In this document: piece by piece, positions 52,141 through 60,373 of the stretch
How the letters are laid out: each line of letters opens with the position of its first letter
Position numbering within the stretch: the first letter of the stretch is position 1
Assembly (NCBI GenBank): GCA_035998495.1
Contig: DASYHP010000064.1
Coordinates: forward strand, 62,001-126,000
Reading direction: 5' to 3'
Length of the DNA: 64,000 nucleotides
DNA from: Mesorhizobium_B sp035998495
GTDB taxonomy: Bacteria > Pseudomonadota > Alphaproteobacteria > Rhizobiales > Rhizobiaceae
The notes under the pieces: generated by a model
What the model saw: only the letters and a program-made list of their open reading frames with translations
What the model was told of the DNA's origin: nothing
The model's database searches: none
Translations under genes and position numbers: made by a program

Positions 52141-52548
52141 CCATCGGTCGCCCCATTGGCCGACGCGATCTGCCCCGCTGGTTCCGGCCGGCGGGGCTTT
52201 TTCGTCGTTTCGGCAAGACGGTCGCGGCCACCGCCTTTGCTTCTGCCAGGGGAGCGCCACTCGACGGCGCCGCTTCGCCGGTGTCCGGCGCAGCCGTCAA
52301 CTCGTCGAGCCTTTCAGGCGTCAGGCGCTCGTCCATGCCACGATGTCGCTGCGCTGCTGCTTTGCGAGCACCGAGCGCAGGATTTCGTCGGCCCCGAGCG
52401 GCTCGCCGAACAGGCGGTCGGCCGTGGCGCTCTCCTTCGCTGATCCAGCGGTTCGCGCGCCTTCCGGCCCTGGTCGCGCGTCCGCCTGATGAGGCCGACC
52501 GCATCCATCAGGTCGCGCCTGATGTCCATGCCGGGATCGCCAACCGGA
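52141..52548. other. Non-genic stretch with decayed minus-strand coding traces
   Basis: Besides the terminator at 52172-52202, the minus strand shows fragments in different frames that look protein-like when joined: MDIRRDLMDAVGLIRRTRDQ (from 52529), then, after a frame change near 52440, ADRLFGEPLGADEILRSVLA and KQQRSDIVAWTSA ending at about 52321, followed by MDERLTPERLDELTAA. This suggests one or two eroded genes rather than an intact one. No family was recognised. Confidence 0.35.
52172..52202 (+). terminator. Rho-independent terminator
   Basis: GCCCCGC (52172-52178) and GCGGGGC (52191-52197) form a 7-bp stem around a GG..CC-rich loop and are followed by TTTTT. It lies 31 bases after the Arg/Asp-rich gene and should end its transcript. 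Confidence 0.85.
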
Positions 52549-52725
52549 TCAGTGCCTCACCTTGCCCCTCAGCCGCGCGTCCTCGCGCTTGTGCAGGTCG
52601 ATGGCGTCCTGCTGCGTGAGCGGCCCGTGTTCATGTGTCGCCCCGGCCTCATGGACGATGACGAAGAACTGGCCGTCCCGCTGAACGAGCTCCACGCCCT
52701 CGGTCGCGCCGTCGTCGAAGTTCAT
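52549..52725 (-). CDS. Small protein, 58 aa, unknown
   Basis: A 58-residue soluble protein (MNFDDGATEGVELVQRDGQF ... HEHGPLTQQDAIDLHKREDA) preceded by a near-perfect ribosome site AAGGAGG six bases before the ATG at 52725. The frame is open upstream, but the strong site fixes this start. The composition (acidic start, basic end) and the pattern of a short beta-rich domain suggest a genuine small protein of the kind found in Rhizobiales accessory regions. Function unknown. Confidence 0.65.
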   Translation of the reverse strand: MNFDDGATEGVELVQRDGQFFVIVHEAGATHEHGPLTQQDAIDLHKREDARLRGKVRH

Positions 52726-52939
52726 GTCCGCCTCCTTGGATGGGCTGTCAGGGTATGCCGTTCCAAGAGCCTGGACAATCTCGGAAGGCCACGGCCCCTC
52801 CGGAGAGTCCGAAGCCGCGCCGATGGAAGGGGTCCGAAAGGGCTCATCGGGAACGGCGGCAGCCGTCCGAATGCGCAGAGTCAGGCGGCCGGAGCCCCAA
52901 GGCCACGGCGCATCCACCAAATGCCGGGGCGGCGAGGGC

Positions 52940-53149
52940 CTAGGCGGCCCGGCCCAGCGCCACGGGCACCAACATCGAGCTGCTCTCCACGATCAGCGCT
53001 TCAACCACCTCCTCGTGGGTGGCGTCAGCTTCGGGATGGCCGTGAAGGAGCTCATCGGCTCGCTCCTCGACCTCGACGGGCGCGCGTTCTCTGGCGGCCT
53101 GGCGGATCACGTCGGCGATTGCGACAGCAAGTGGAAGGATGGCGGCCAT
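52940..53149 (-). CDS. Small protein, 69 aa, unknown
   Basis: A 69-residue protein starting at ATG 53149 (MAAILPLAVAIADVIRQAAR) with AGGGAGAG about 7 bases upstream. A hydrophobic N-terminus is followed by acidic helical sequence (VEVEERADELLHGHPEADAT) and EEVVEALIVESSSMLVPVAL. It is on the same strand as the 58-aa gene downstream, separated by 214 bases. Family not recognised; coding status rests on the ribosome site and composition. Confidence 0.5.
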   Translation of the reverse strand: MAAILPLAVAIADVIRQAARERAPVEVEERADELLHGHPEADATHEEVVEALIVESSSMLVPVALGRAA

Positions 53150-53279
53150 TGCTGCTCTCCCTGTTCGGTGCATCTCAATGGGAAGCAGCCGGGTAGCAGG
53201 GAAATGCGGAGGAATTGCGAGAACAAGAAGCTCAGGCGCGCAAGCCGCTTCAGCGAACGGGCAGCCGGCGATCCGCAGC

Positions 53280-53309
53280 TCGCGAGTTCGATCCCCCGCC
53301 GCGATCATC
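53280..53309 (+). repeat. Degenerate copy of the tRNA-Arg 3' end (possible att remnant)
   Basis: This stretch matches the T-arm/acceptor end of tRNA-Arg at 50521-50549: TCGC, then GTTCGATCCC, then GCCG.GATCA are shared in order with a few substitutions and one inserted base. It lies at the far edge of the small-gene islet, 29 bases beyond the efp stop. It could be the decayed distal attachment site of an element inserted at the tRNA. No intact integrase is present. Confidence 0.45.
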
Positions 53310-53337
53310 GCGCGAAACCCAGGCAGTGGGGGAACGT

Positions 53338-53907
53338 TCAGTCCTTCGCCCGCTCCACATATGAGCCGTCGGCGGTCATCACCACCACGCGCGTGCCGGC
53401 CGTGATGTGGGGCGGCACGAGCGTGCGCACGCCGTTGGACAGCGTCGCGGGCTTGTAGGACGAGGACGCCGTCTGGCCCTTGGTCACCGGCTCGGTCTCG
53501 GTCACCTCTAGCGTCACCCGCTGCGGCAGCACGATGGCGATCGCGACCCCGTTGTGCAGCGAAAGCATCGCCGCCATGCCTTCCTGGAGATAAGGCGCGA
53601 AATCGCCCACCACGTCCTCAGGCACGGCCACCTGCTCGTAGGATTCGGGGTTCATGAAGTGATAGCCTTCGCCGTCATGGTAGAGGAAGGTGTGCTCGCG
53701 GTCCTCCACATAGGCGCGCTCCACCTGCTCGGTGGTGCGGTAGCGCTCGGACACTTTCACCCCGTCGGAGATGCGCCGCATATCGAGCTGCGTCACCGGC
53801 GTGCCCTTGCCGGGATGGATGTTCTCGGCCGACAGGATCACGTAGAGCTTGCCGTCCTTGTCCACCACATTGCCTTTGCGCAAGCTGCTGGCGATCACCT
53901 TCACCAC
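53338..53907 (-). CDS. efp: Elongation factor P
   Basis: Relieves ribosome stalling at polyproline; 189 residues, three-domain beta-barrel layout. The modified lysine is present: Lys34 in HPGKGTPV, the type lysylated by EpmA. The C-terminal signature VVVMTADGSYVERAK is intact. It is divergent from epmA (110 bases between starts), so factor and modifier share a promoter region. Confidence 0.95.
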   Translation of the reverse strand: MVKVIASSLRKGNVVDKDGKLYVILSAENIHPGKGTPVTQLDMRRISDGVKVSERYRTTEQVERAYVEDREHTFLYHDGEGYHFMNPESYEQVAVPEDVVGDFAPYLQEGMAAMLSLHNGVAIAIVLPQRVTLEVTETEPVTKGQTASSSYKPATLSNGVRTLVPPHITAGTRVVVMTADGSYVERAKD

Positions 53908-54017
53908 GGGCGTGAATCCTCCTGGATGCGGGGCCGACCGGGCCCGAAAAACCTTTCCTCGCGCCCTATCGCATCTTAAACGCCTCCGCCAGCCGCCTTC
54001 TCCGCCGAAAGCCGCCG

Positions 54018-55067
54018 ATGACCCGAGCCTCGCCCTGGTGGGCGCCCCATATCCATGCCGACCGTCGGCCGCGCCTCATGGCACGCAACACGATCCGCAA
54101 TGCCGTGCGCGACTGGTTCGCGGCCCGGGCCTTCGTCGAGGTGGAGACGGCGGCGCTGCAGGTTTCGCCGGGCAACGAGGCGCATCTCTCGGCCTTCGCC
54201 ACCCAGGCCATCCTGCCCGACGGCGCGCGTCAAAAGCTCTACCTCCACACATCGCCGGAATTCGCTTGCAAAAAGCTCCTGGCGGCGGGCGAAGAAAGGA
54301 TCTTCAGCCTCGGCCCGGTCTGGCGCAACCGCGAGCGCGGCGCGCTGCACCATCCCGAATTCACGATGCTCGAATGGTACAGGGTTGGAGAACCCTACGG
54401 GCGGCTCATGGAAGATTGCGCCGCCCTTCTCGCGCTGGCGGCGGAAAAGGCGGGAACGACACGCCTCCGCTTCCGCGACCGGGAGGCCGACCCGTTCGCC
54501 GAGCCGGAGCGCGTGAGCGTCGCCGAGGCCTTTTCGCGCTTCGCCGGCATCGACCTTCTCGCCGCGGTCGGAGCGGACGGCGCGACCGACCGAGACGCGC
54601 TCTTTTCCGCCGTGGTCGGCGCCGGCCTGCGGGCGGCCGAGGACGACAACTGGGCCGACCTGTTCAGCCGGGTCATGGTGGAGCGCGTCGAACCCAATCT
54701 TGGGCTGGGGCGCGCCACGATCCTCCACGAATATCCGGTGTCGGAAGCCGCGCTTGCCCGCCCCGCCCCGCGCGACGTGCGGGTGGCGGAGCGCTTCGAG
54801 CTCTATGCCTGCGGGGTGGAACTCGCCAACGCCTTCGGCGAGCTCACGAACCCGCACGAGCAGCGCCGCCGCTTCGAGGCCGAGATGGACGAAAAGGAGC
54901 GCGTTTATGGCGAGCGCTACCCGCTCGACGAGGATTTCCTGGCCGCCCTCGCCCTCATGCCCGAGGCGAGCGGCGCGGCGCTGGGCTTCGACCGGCTCGT
55001 GCTGCTGGCGGTGGGCGCGAACCGGGTGGAGGACGTGATCTGGACGCCCGTGGCGGGACCGCCGTGA
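54018..55067 (+). CDS. epmA: EF-P--(R)-beta-lysine ligase EpmA
   Basis: Class II lysyl-tRNA-synthetase paralogue lacking the anticodon-binding domain; attaches beta-lysine to EF-P Lys34. It has 349 residues, matching the family. Motif 2 is HHPEFTMLEWYR, the substrate strand YACGVELANAFGEL, and motif 3 GAALGFDRLVLLA. The substrate supplier EpmB (lysine 2,3-aminomutase) is not adjacent as it is in many genomes; the next gene is a lipoprotein on the other strand. Confidence 0.94.
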   Translation: MTRASPWWAPHIHADRRPRLMARNTIRNAVRDWFAARAFVEVETAALQVSPGNEAHLSAFATQAILPDGARQKLYLHTSPEFACKKLLAAGEERIFSLGPVWRNRERGALHHPEFTMLEWYRVGEPYGRLMEDCAALLALAAEKAGTTRLRFRDREADPFAEPERVSVAEAFSRFAGIDLLAAVGADGATDRDALFSAVVGAGLRAAEDDNWADLFSRVMVERVEPNLGLGRATILHEYPVSEAALARPAPRDVRVAERFELYACGVELANAFGELTNPHEQRRRFEAEMDEKERVYGERYPLDEDFLAALALMPEASGAALGFDRLVLLAVGANRVEDVIWTPVAGPP

Positions 55068-55080
55068 GACAGCAAGCGGT

Positions 55081-55518
55081 TCAGCGCAGGATGCGGCCCG
55101 AGCAGCGGGCAACCAGCGGAGCGGCCTGCTCGGGCCAGAAATAGACCGTGTTCACCCCCAGCGGCTGCCCGCGCACTTCCGTGGAAAGCTCGGTCAGGCC
55201 GGTGAAGATCAGCCGATAGCCCGCATCCGTGTAGCTGTTGACATCGACGACGATCCGGCGCGCGGCGGCATCGTCCTCCACCACTTCCGGCCCGCCGAAA
55301 ATGCCCGCCTCGCGGTTGGTGTCGACGACGACGCCGGGCCGGCTCTCGACGGGCGGATCGATCCGCTCGCCCGCCACGCAGGAGGCCAGCGCGCGATAGT
55401 TGGCGGCCACCGTCTCGACATAGCCGCAGGTGTCGCAAGTGCTCTGGCAGCCCGACGCCAGGAGCGCCGCGCCCGCGGCCCCCAGCGCTATCGCCGTCTT
55501 CGCTCCGCCCATTGCCAT
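55081..55518 (-). CDS. Small lipoprotein of unknown function
   Basis: A 145-residue predicted lipoprotein: N-terminal KTAIALGAAGAALLASGC, lipobox LASGC with the modified Cys near residue 20, then three further cysteines (QSTCDTCGYVET). The mature domain (about 30-140) is beta-rich (VVVDTNREAGIFGG, RLIFTGLTELSTEVRGQPLG) and might be a small immunoglobulin-like or Slp-type domain. Two ATGs (55518, 55512) are possible. Convergent with epmA. Family not recognised. Confidence 0.65.
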   Translation of the reverse strand: MAMGGAKTAIALGAAGAALLASGCQSTCDTCGYVETVAANYRALASCVAGERIDPPVESRPGVVVDTNREAGIFGGPEVVEDDAAARRIVVDVNSYTDAGYRLIFTGLTELSTEVRGQPLGVNTVYFWPEQAAPLVARCSGRILR

Positions 55519-55690
55519 TCCAACGCGCCCCTGATGCGCTGACCATCCGAACCGCTCCGTCTTTGCACCGTTTTCGCGCAAAGCGCGAGGGGGTGGGCAG
55601 CGTGGCCGGCGGCATTTCCGAACCGCTTTCCACCGGAGAAGGGTCTCTGCCCTGAATCCGCCATGGCTTGCCCTCAACAAGCCGTTGACG

Positions 55691-58573
55691 ATGGGGAAGG
55701 CGGGGAAAGCGTCGATGCTTGCGCTGCGGAGTTGGGCTGTGGTGGCGGCGGCGCTGCTGTGGCTGCTGCTGGGCGCATCCCAAGCGGCGAAAGGCGCGCT
55801 CAAGGGCGTGGCGCTGGTGATCGGCCAGTCCGACTACGAGCATCTTTCAGCCCTCCCCAACCCCGCCAACGACGCCCGCGCGCTGGACCGGCTCCTGACC
55901 GATCTCGGCTTCGACGTGACGGCCGTCACCGACGCCGACGCGAAGAAGCTTAAGCGCGGTCTTCGCCGCTTCGCCGAGGATGCGGAGGGCGCAGATGTGG
56001 CGCTGGTCTACTATTCCGGGCACGGCATCGAAGCGGGCGGCGAGAATTTTCTGGTGCCCGTGGACGGCAGCGTGGCCTCGCTGGCCGACGCCGGACAAAG
56101 CCTCGTGCCGGTGGGCGAATTCCTGCGTGAGCTGCAAAGCCTCGTGCCGGTCTCGATCCTCCTGCTCGACGCTTGCCGCTCGAACCCCTTCCCGCCGGGC
56201 TCGACGCTGACCCTTGAGGGGGAAGCCGAGCCCCTGCCCGTGTCCGCGGCGGGCTTAGGCGCGCCGCGCGGCGCCACGGCGCTTTCCGCGCCGGCGGACG
56301 GCGCAGGCGGGTTGGGCGCGGTGATCGGCTATGCCGCCGCTCCCGGCCATGTGGCGCTCGACGGCGATCCCGGCGGCAACAGCCCCTATGCGGCCGCCCT
56401 GCTTAAGCACTTGTCGGCCGGCGGCTTCCCCTTCGGCGACGTGATGACCATGGTGGCCGAAGAGGTCTATCTCAAGACGGCCGCCCGTCAGGCGCCGTGG
56501 ACCAACAGCAGCCTGCGGCGGGAGCTCGAGTTCGGCGCGGCTGTCGAGGAGAACGAGGAAGCCACGCTCATCCGCGGCGAGCGGCGCAAGCTGCTTCTCA
56601 CCATCTCCAAGCTGGGCGAAGCCGACCGCCGCCAGGTCGCCGCGGCGGCGAAAACCCAGGGCGTGCCGATGGACGCGCTCTTCGCCATGCTGAAGGCGGT
56701 GGGCGCGGACGCTCCGCAAGACCCGGAGGCGCTTGCAAGCCTGCTCGACGCCCAAGCCGAGCGGCTGAAAACGATCCTCGCCGAACGGGACGCGCTCAAG
56801 AACGCCGATCCCGAGATCGCGAAGCTCGCCGCGCTGGCCGGTGAGGCGGTGCAGGAGGGCGCGCTCCAGGCGGCCATCGGCTTCCACGAGAAGGCCAAGG
56901 CGCGGGTGGCCTCGCTCTCGGCCAATGTGGACGACGTCGAGGCGCAACTCAAAGCCAAGCGTCTGGAGTTCGCCGCCGTGTTCGCGGAAAGCGCCGAAAC
57001 CTATGCCCTCGCCTTCGACCATGCCCGTGCCGCCGAGGATTTCTCCCGCGCCTTCGCCGAGGCCGAGCGGTGGGACGAGGCGCTTGCGCTCACCTACAAG
57101 ATCGGCGAGGCCGAAGCCTTGACGGACCTCGCCTTTTACAAGGGCGATGCGACCGACCGCAGCCTCGCCGCCTGGCGGGCCGCGGAAGCGCTGGCCGACC
57201 CGGCCGCCGAGCGCGAGCGCTGGGCGGATGTCCGCATTGGGCTGGCCAACGCGCTTTGGACGACGGGCGAGCGACGGGCCGGCGGGGACGAACTCGAACA
57301 GGCCGCAGCCATCCTGCGCGAGCTTCTGGCCGGGGAGCTTTCCGCCGCGCGGCGGAGCGAAGCGTCGGCCGATCTCGGTCTGGTCCTCTATACGCTCGGC
57401 GCGCGCGAAAGCGGGGCCGATCGGCTCACCGAAGCGGTGGACGTGGTGAGAGCGGCGCTTACGCCCGAATTGCGCAAGCAAAACCCGCTGCTATGGGCGC
57501 GGCTTCAGAACCGCCTCGGCGTCGGCCTGCTCACATTGGGCTGGCGTGAGCCCGGCACCGAGCGGCTGGAGGACGCTGAGGCGGCCTTCCGTGCCGCGCT
57601 TGAGGAACGTCGCCGCGAAACCGTGCCGCTCGAGTGGGCGGGGAGCATCAACAATCTGGCCATGACGCTCGCCACGCTCGGCGAACGTGAAGCCGGCACG
57701 GAGCGCCTGGAGGAGTCGGTTCGGCTTTACCGGGCCGCGCTCGACGTGCAAAGCCGCGAGCGGGCGCCCCTGCTCTGGGCCGAGGCGCAAAGCAGTCTCG
57801 GCACGTCGCTCTACGTTCTGGGCGAGCGCCGAAGCGGCACAGCAGAGTTCGAGGAGGCCGCCGCCGCGTTCCGGCTGGCCCTTGAAGAGATCACGGTCGA
57901 GCGCGCGCCGCTCAGATGGGCGGCCTTGCAGGAAAACCTCGGCTTGGCGCTTGGCGACATCGGCGAGCGCAAGAAGGACGAGTCGATCCTGCGGGCCTCG
58001 GTGGCCGCGCTCGAACTGGCGCTTGGGGGCCGCGCGCGGGACGCCGTCCCGGTCGAATGGGCCAACGCGCAGAACAGTCTGGGCAACGCCTATGTGCGGC
58101 TGGGCGACGAAGCCTCGCTCGAAAGGGCCGCCACCGCCTTTCGGCTGTCGCTGGAGGAATTCCGGCGCGATGTTCTACCCCTCGACTGGGCCAAGGCTCA
58201 AAACAATCTCGGCAACGCGCTTTTCGGGCTGGGGAAGGCGCGCCGCGACTTGAAGCTGTTGCAGGAGGCGGCTACGGCCTTTCGCCTGGCGCTTGCCGAG
58301 ACGCGCAGGGAGGACGATCCGCTGTCCTGGGGGCGCCTTCAGCACAATCTCGGCGAGACGTTGATCGCCGCTGGCCCGCTCGCCCGGGACAGGGGGATGC
58401 TCGCGGAAGCGAGGGTGGCGATCGAGGCCGCGCGCGACGTTTTCCTCGGCGCGGGGCAAACTCAGCTTACGGACTATTTCGCGTTGCTCGGCCAGGAGAT
58501 CGAACTCGCCGAGCTGGAGATCCTCGTGGCCGAGCAGTTGGAGGCGGCCAGGAAGCGCGAGGCGGCCGAATAG
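55691..58573 (+). CDS. Exported orthocaspase (peptidase C14-like) with C-terminal TPR array
   Basis: A 960-residue protein. An N-terminal hydrophobic segment (about 13-33, ending ASQAAK) acts as signal or anchor. Residues about 38-280 form a caspase-haemoglobinase fold with the catalytic His111 in VYYSGHG and Cys162 in LLLDACRSNPF; both dyad residues are intact. Residues about 300-440 look helical/coiled (AQAERLKTILAERDALKNAD). From about 460 to 930 there are six or seven TPR-like units of roughly 52 residues with the recurring pattern P..WA..QN.LG.AL..LG.R...A...AFR.AL. Starts at TTG 55685 or ATG 55715 are alternatives. Proposed role: an envelope protease activated by protein binding to the TPRs. 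Substrate unknown. Confidence 0.87.
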   Translation: MGKAGKASMLALRSWAVVAAALLWLLLGASQAAKGALKGVALVIGQSDYEHLSALPNPANDARALDRLLTDLGFDVTAVTDADAKKLKRGLRRFAEDAEGADVALVYYSGHGIEAGGENFLVPVDGSVASLADAGQSLVPVGEFLRELQSLVPVSILLLDACRSNPFPPGSTLTLEGEAEPLPVSAAGLGAPRGATALSAPADGAGGLGAVIGYAAAPGHVALDGDPGGNSPYAAALLKHLSAGGFPFGDVMTMVAEEVYLKTAARQAPWTNSSLRRELEFGAAVEENEEATLIRGERRKLLLTISKLGEADRRQVAAAAKTQGVPMDALFAMLKAVGADAPQDPEALASLLDAQAERLKTILAERDALKNADPEIAKLAALAGEAVQEGALQAAIGFHEKAKARVASLSANVDDVEAQLKAKRLEFAAVFAESAETYALAFDHARAAEDFSRAFAEAERWDEALALTYKIGEAEALTDLAFYKGDATDRSLAAWRAAEALADPAAERERWADVRIGLANALWTTGERRAGGDELEQAAAILRELLAGELSAARRSEASADLGLVLYTLGARESGADRLTEAVDVVRAALTPELRKQNPLLWARLQNRLGVGLLTLGWREPGTERLEDAEAAFRAALEERRRETVPLEWAGSINNLAMTLATLGEREAGTERLEESVRLYRAALDVQSRERAPLLWAEAQSSLGTSLYVLGERRSGTAEFEEAAAAFRLALEEITVERAPLRWAALQENLGLALGDIGERKKDESILRASVAALELALGGRARDAVPVEWANAQNSLGNAYVRLGDEASLERAATAFRLSLEEFRRDVLPLDWAKAQNNLGNALFGLGKARRDLKLLQEAATAFRLALAETRREDDPLSWGRLQHNLGETLIAAGPLARDRGMLAEARVAIEAARDVFLGAGQTQLTDYFALLGQEIELAELEILVAEQLEAARKREAAE

Positions 58574-58592
58574 CGGCTTTACGCAACGCGCC

Positions 58593-59483
58593 TCAGCCGA
58601 AGCGATTCTCGGGCAGACCGCGGACGCTTGTATCGACCGCGAACAACCCGCCCTCCTGCGGGTTCGCCGCGAGATGGCCGGCGCTCATGGTGAAGCGCGC
58701 CGAGGTCACGAACAGAGTCGAGAGATCGCCGCCGCCGAAGGCGCAGCTCGTCGGCCAGGTCGCGGGCAGCTCCGCCGCTTGCGCAAGCTCGCCGCCCGGC
58801 GCAAAGCGCGCCACACAGGCACCGCCCACGACGCGGCAGTTCCACAAGCCATCCTCCGCGTCCAGGCACGAGCCGTCGGGCAGCCCGCGCGAGAAGCCGG
58901 CGTGGAAGATGCGTTTTTCCGACAGCGACCGCCCATCCGCCGCCAGGTCGTAGGCGTAAATCTCGTTCAACAGCGTGTCGGCCGTCAGGAAGCGCCCGTC
59001 CCTGGTCCAGCACATGGTGTTGGGGATGCCGAATTCGTGCGGCGTCAGCCGGCTTACCGTGCCGGACGGGTCGATGCGATAGATCGCGCCGCGGCTTGCC
59101 GTCATCGCCTTGGGCGAGCCGTCCGGGCAGAGATTGGTCTGCATGGTCGCCACCCAGAACGAGCCGTCGGGCGCCACCCGGCCCTCGTTCAGGCGGTTGT
59201 CGGGCGCGTCGGGCTCGGGCGCGGCGAAGACCTCGAACGGCCCGTCCGGCGTCCACAGGCGGACCTCCCGCCTCAGCCCCACGATGAAGCCGCCATCCTT
59301 ATGCAGGCCGATGGAGGTCGCGAAGTCGGGCGTGGGCCAAAGATCGTGAAGCCCGCTGCCGGGCTCGAATCGGTGGATGCGCTTTTCCACGATGTCCACC
59401 CAGAACAGCGCCTTTTCGCCAGCGTGCCAGATCAGGCTCTCGCCGACGATGTTCTGAACGGGCAGCACGAGCTCAGCCGCCAT
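58593..59483 (-). CDS. SMP-30/gluconolactonase family lactonase
   Basis: Six-bladed beta-propeller lactonase of 296 residues; opens sugar aldonolactones to acids. Metal ligands are visible: Glu in VGESLIWH, Asn in NEGRVAPDG, Asn in IPNTMCWTRDG and Asp in DAEDGLWNC. ATG 59483 has GGAGGAAG upstream. It is divergent from the FadR-type regulator across a palindromic operator, so it belongs with the dehydratase and ABC importer as the second enzyme of a sugar-acid pathway. The sugar is not identifiable from sequence alone. Confidence 0.92.
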   Translation of the reverse strand: MAAELVLPVQNIVGESLIWHAGEKALFWVDIVEKRIHRFEPGSGLHDLWPTPDFATSIGLHKDGGFIVGLRREVRLWTPDGPFEVFAAPEPDAPDNRLNEGRVAPDGSFWVATMQTNLCPDGSPKAMTASRGAIYRIDPSGTVSRLTPHEFGIPNTMCWTRDGRFLTADTLLNEIYAYDLAADGRSLSEKRIFHAGFSRGLPDGSCLDAEDGLWNCRVVGGACVARFAPGGELAQAAELPATWPTSCAFGGGDLSTLFVTSARFTMSAGHLAANPQEGGLFAVDTSVRGLPENRFG

Positions 59484-59571
59484 GCTTCCTCCCTCCCCCA
59501 CTGCCGCTCAGCATGGAGGCGAGCTGCTTGACAGGCAAGAGCGGCGCTGCTCTTCATACATTTGACCAGAT

Positions 59572-59586
59572 ACCTGTCAGACAGGT
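59572..59586. promoter_or_regulatory. Palindromic operator in the lactonase/regulator intergenic region
   Basis: ACCTGTC-A-GACAGGT is a perfect 7+1+7 palindrome lying between the divergent lactonase and GntR/FadR-type genes. A second element, CTTGACAGGCAAG (59527-59539), repeats the GACAGG half-site. These are probably the sites through which the adjacent regulator controls both transcripts and itself. Confidence 0.7.
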
Positions 59587-59623
59587 TCCATCCACGGTGG
59601 AGAAGCATGGAGCAACGCCGCTC

Positions 59624-60373
59624 ATGGCGGAAGTGAGCCGCCGATTGGCCGAAGCGGCGCCCGCTCCGGCTGGCCTCGATCGCCGTGGCGAGACTCGCCT
59701 GGTGGACCAGGTCATGGATCGGGTCGCCGCCCATATCCGCCGCCACAATCTTCTGCCCGGCGCGATCCTGCCCAGCGAAGCCGCCTTCGCCGCCGAGTTC
59801 GGCGTGTCGCGCGCCGTGGTGCGCGAGGCTTTCCGCTCGCTCTCGGCCCTCAAGCTGATCGATGTGGGCGCGGGCCGGCGGGCGCGCGTGTCGGGCATGG
59901 ACGCGAGCGTGCTCGGCGTGGTGGTGGAGCATGCCGTGCGCTGCGACCAGATCACCATTCACCAGATCTACGACGTGCGCCGCACCGTGGAGACCCGCAC
60001 GGCCGCTCTCGCCGCGCTTCGCCGCAACGAAGCCGAGGCGGAGGAGATCGCGGGGCTGGCCGCCGCCATGCGCCGGGATTTTTGCGAGGCCGAGCGCGTG
60101 ATGGAGCACGACATCGCCTTTCATGAGGCGATCTCGCGCGCCTGCAGGAACCCGATGTTCGGGCTGATCGTGGCCTCCTTCGGCGCCGTCACCCGGCAGA
60201 CCTGGCGTGTGGGCTGGACCGCGCGGCCCGACGATGGCGCGCGCATGCAAAGCGTCGCTGGTCACGAGGAGATCGCGGCCGCGATTTTTGCGCAGGACCC
60301 GCGCCGCGCCGAGCGCGCCATGGCCGAGCATTTCGACCATTCCGTCAGGGCGCTTCTCATGGCGGGCGTGTGA
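59624..60373 (+). CDS. GntR-family (FadR/FCD) transcriptional regulator
   Basis: A 249-residue regulator from ATG 59624. Residues about 25-90 are the winged helix (LVDQVMDRVAAHIRRHNLLP, then GVSRAVVREAFRSLSALKLI), and residues about 115-245 an FCD ligand domain with the metal/ligand set DIAFHEAISRACRN, HEEI and HFDH. GTG 59597 is an alternative start but would sit only 10 bases from the operator. It overlaps the dehydratase start (TGATG) and so heads that operon. Likely effector: a sugar acid from this pathway. Confidence 0.92.
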   Translation: MAEVSRRLAEAAPAPAGLDRRGETRLVDQVMDRVAAHIRRHNLLPGAILPSEAAFAAEFGVSRAVVREAFRSLSALKLIDVGAGRRARVSGMDASVLGVVVEHAVRCDQITIHQIYDVRRTVETRTAALAALRRNEAEAEEIAGLAAAMRRDFCEAERVMEHDIAFHEAISRACRNPMFGLIVASFGAVTRQTWRVGWTARPDDGARMQSVAGHEEIAAAIFAQDPRRAERAMAEHFDHSVRALLMAGV

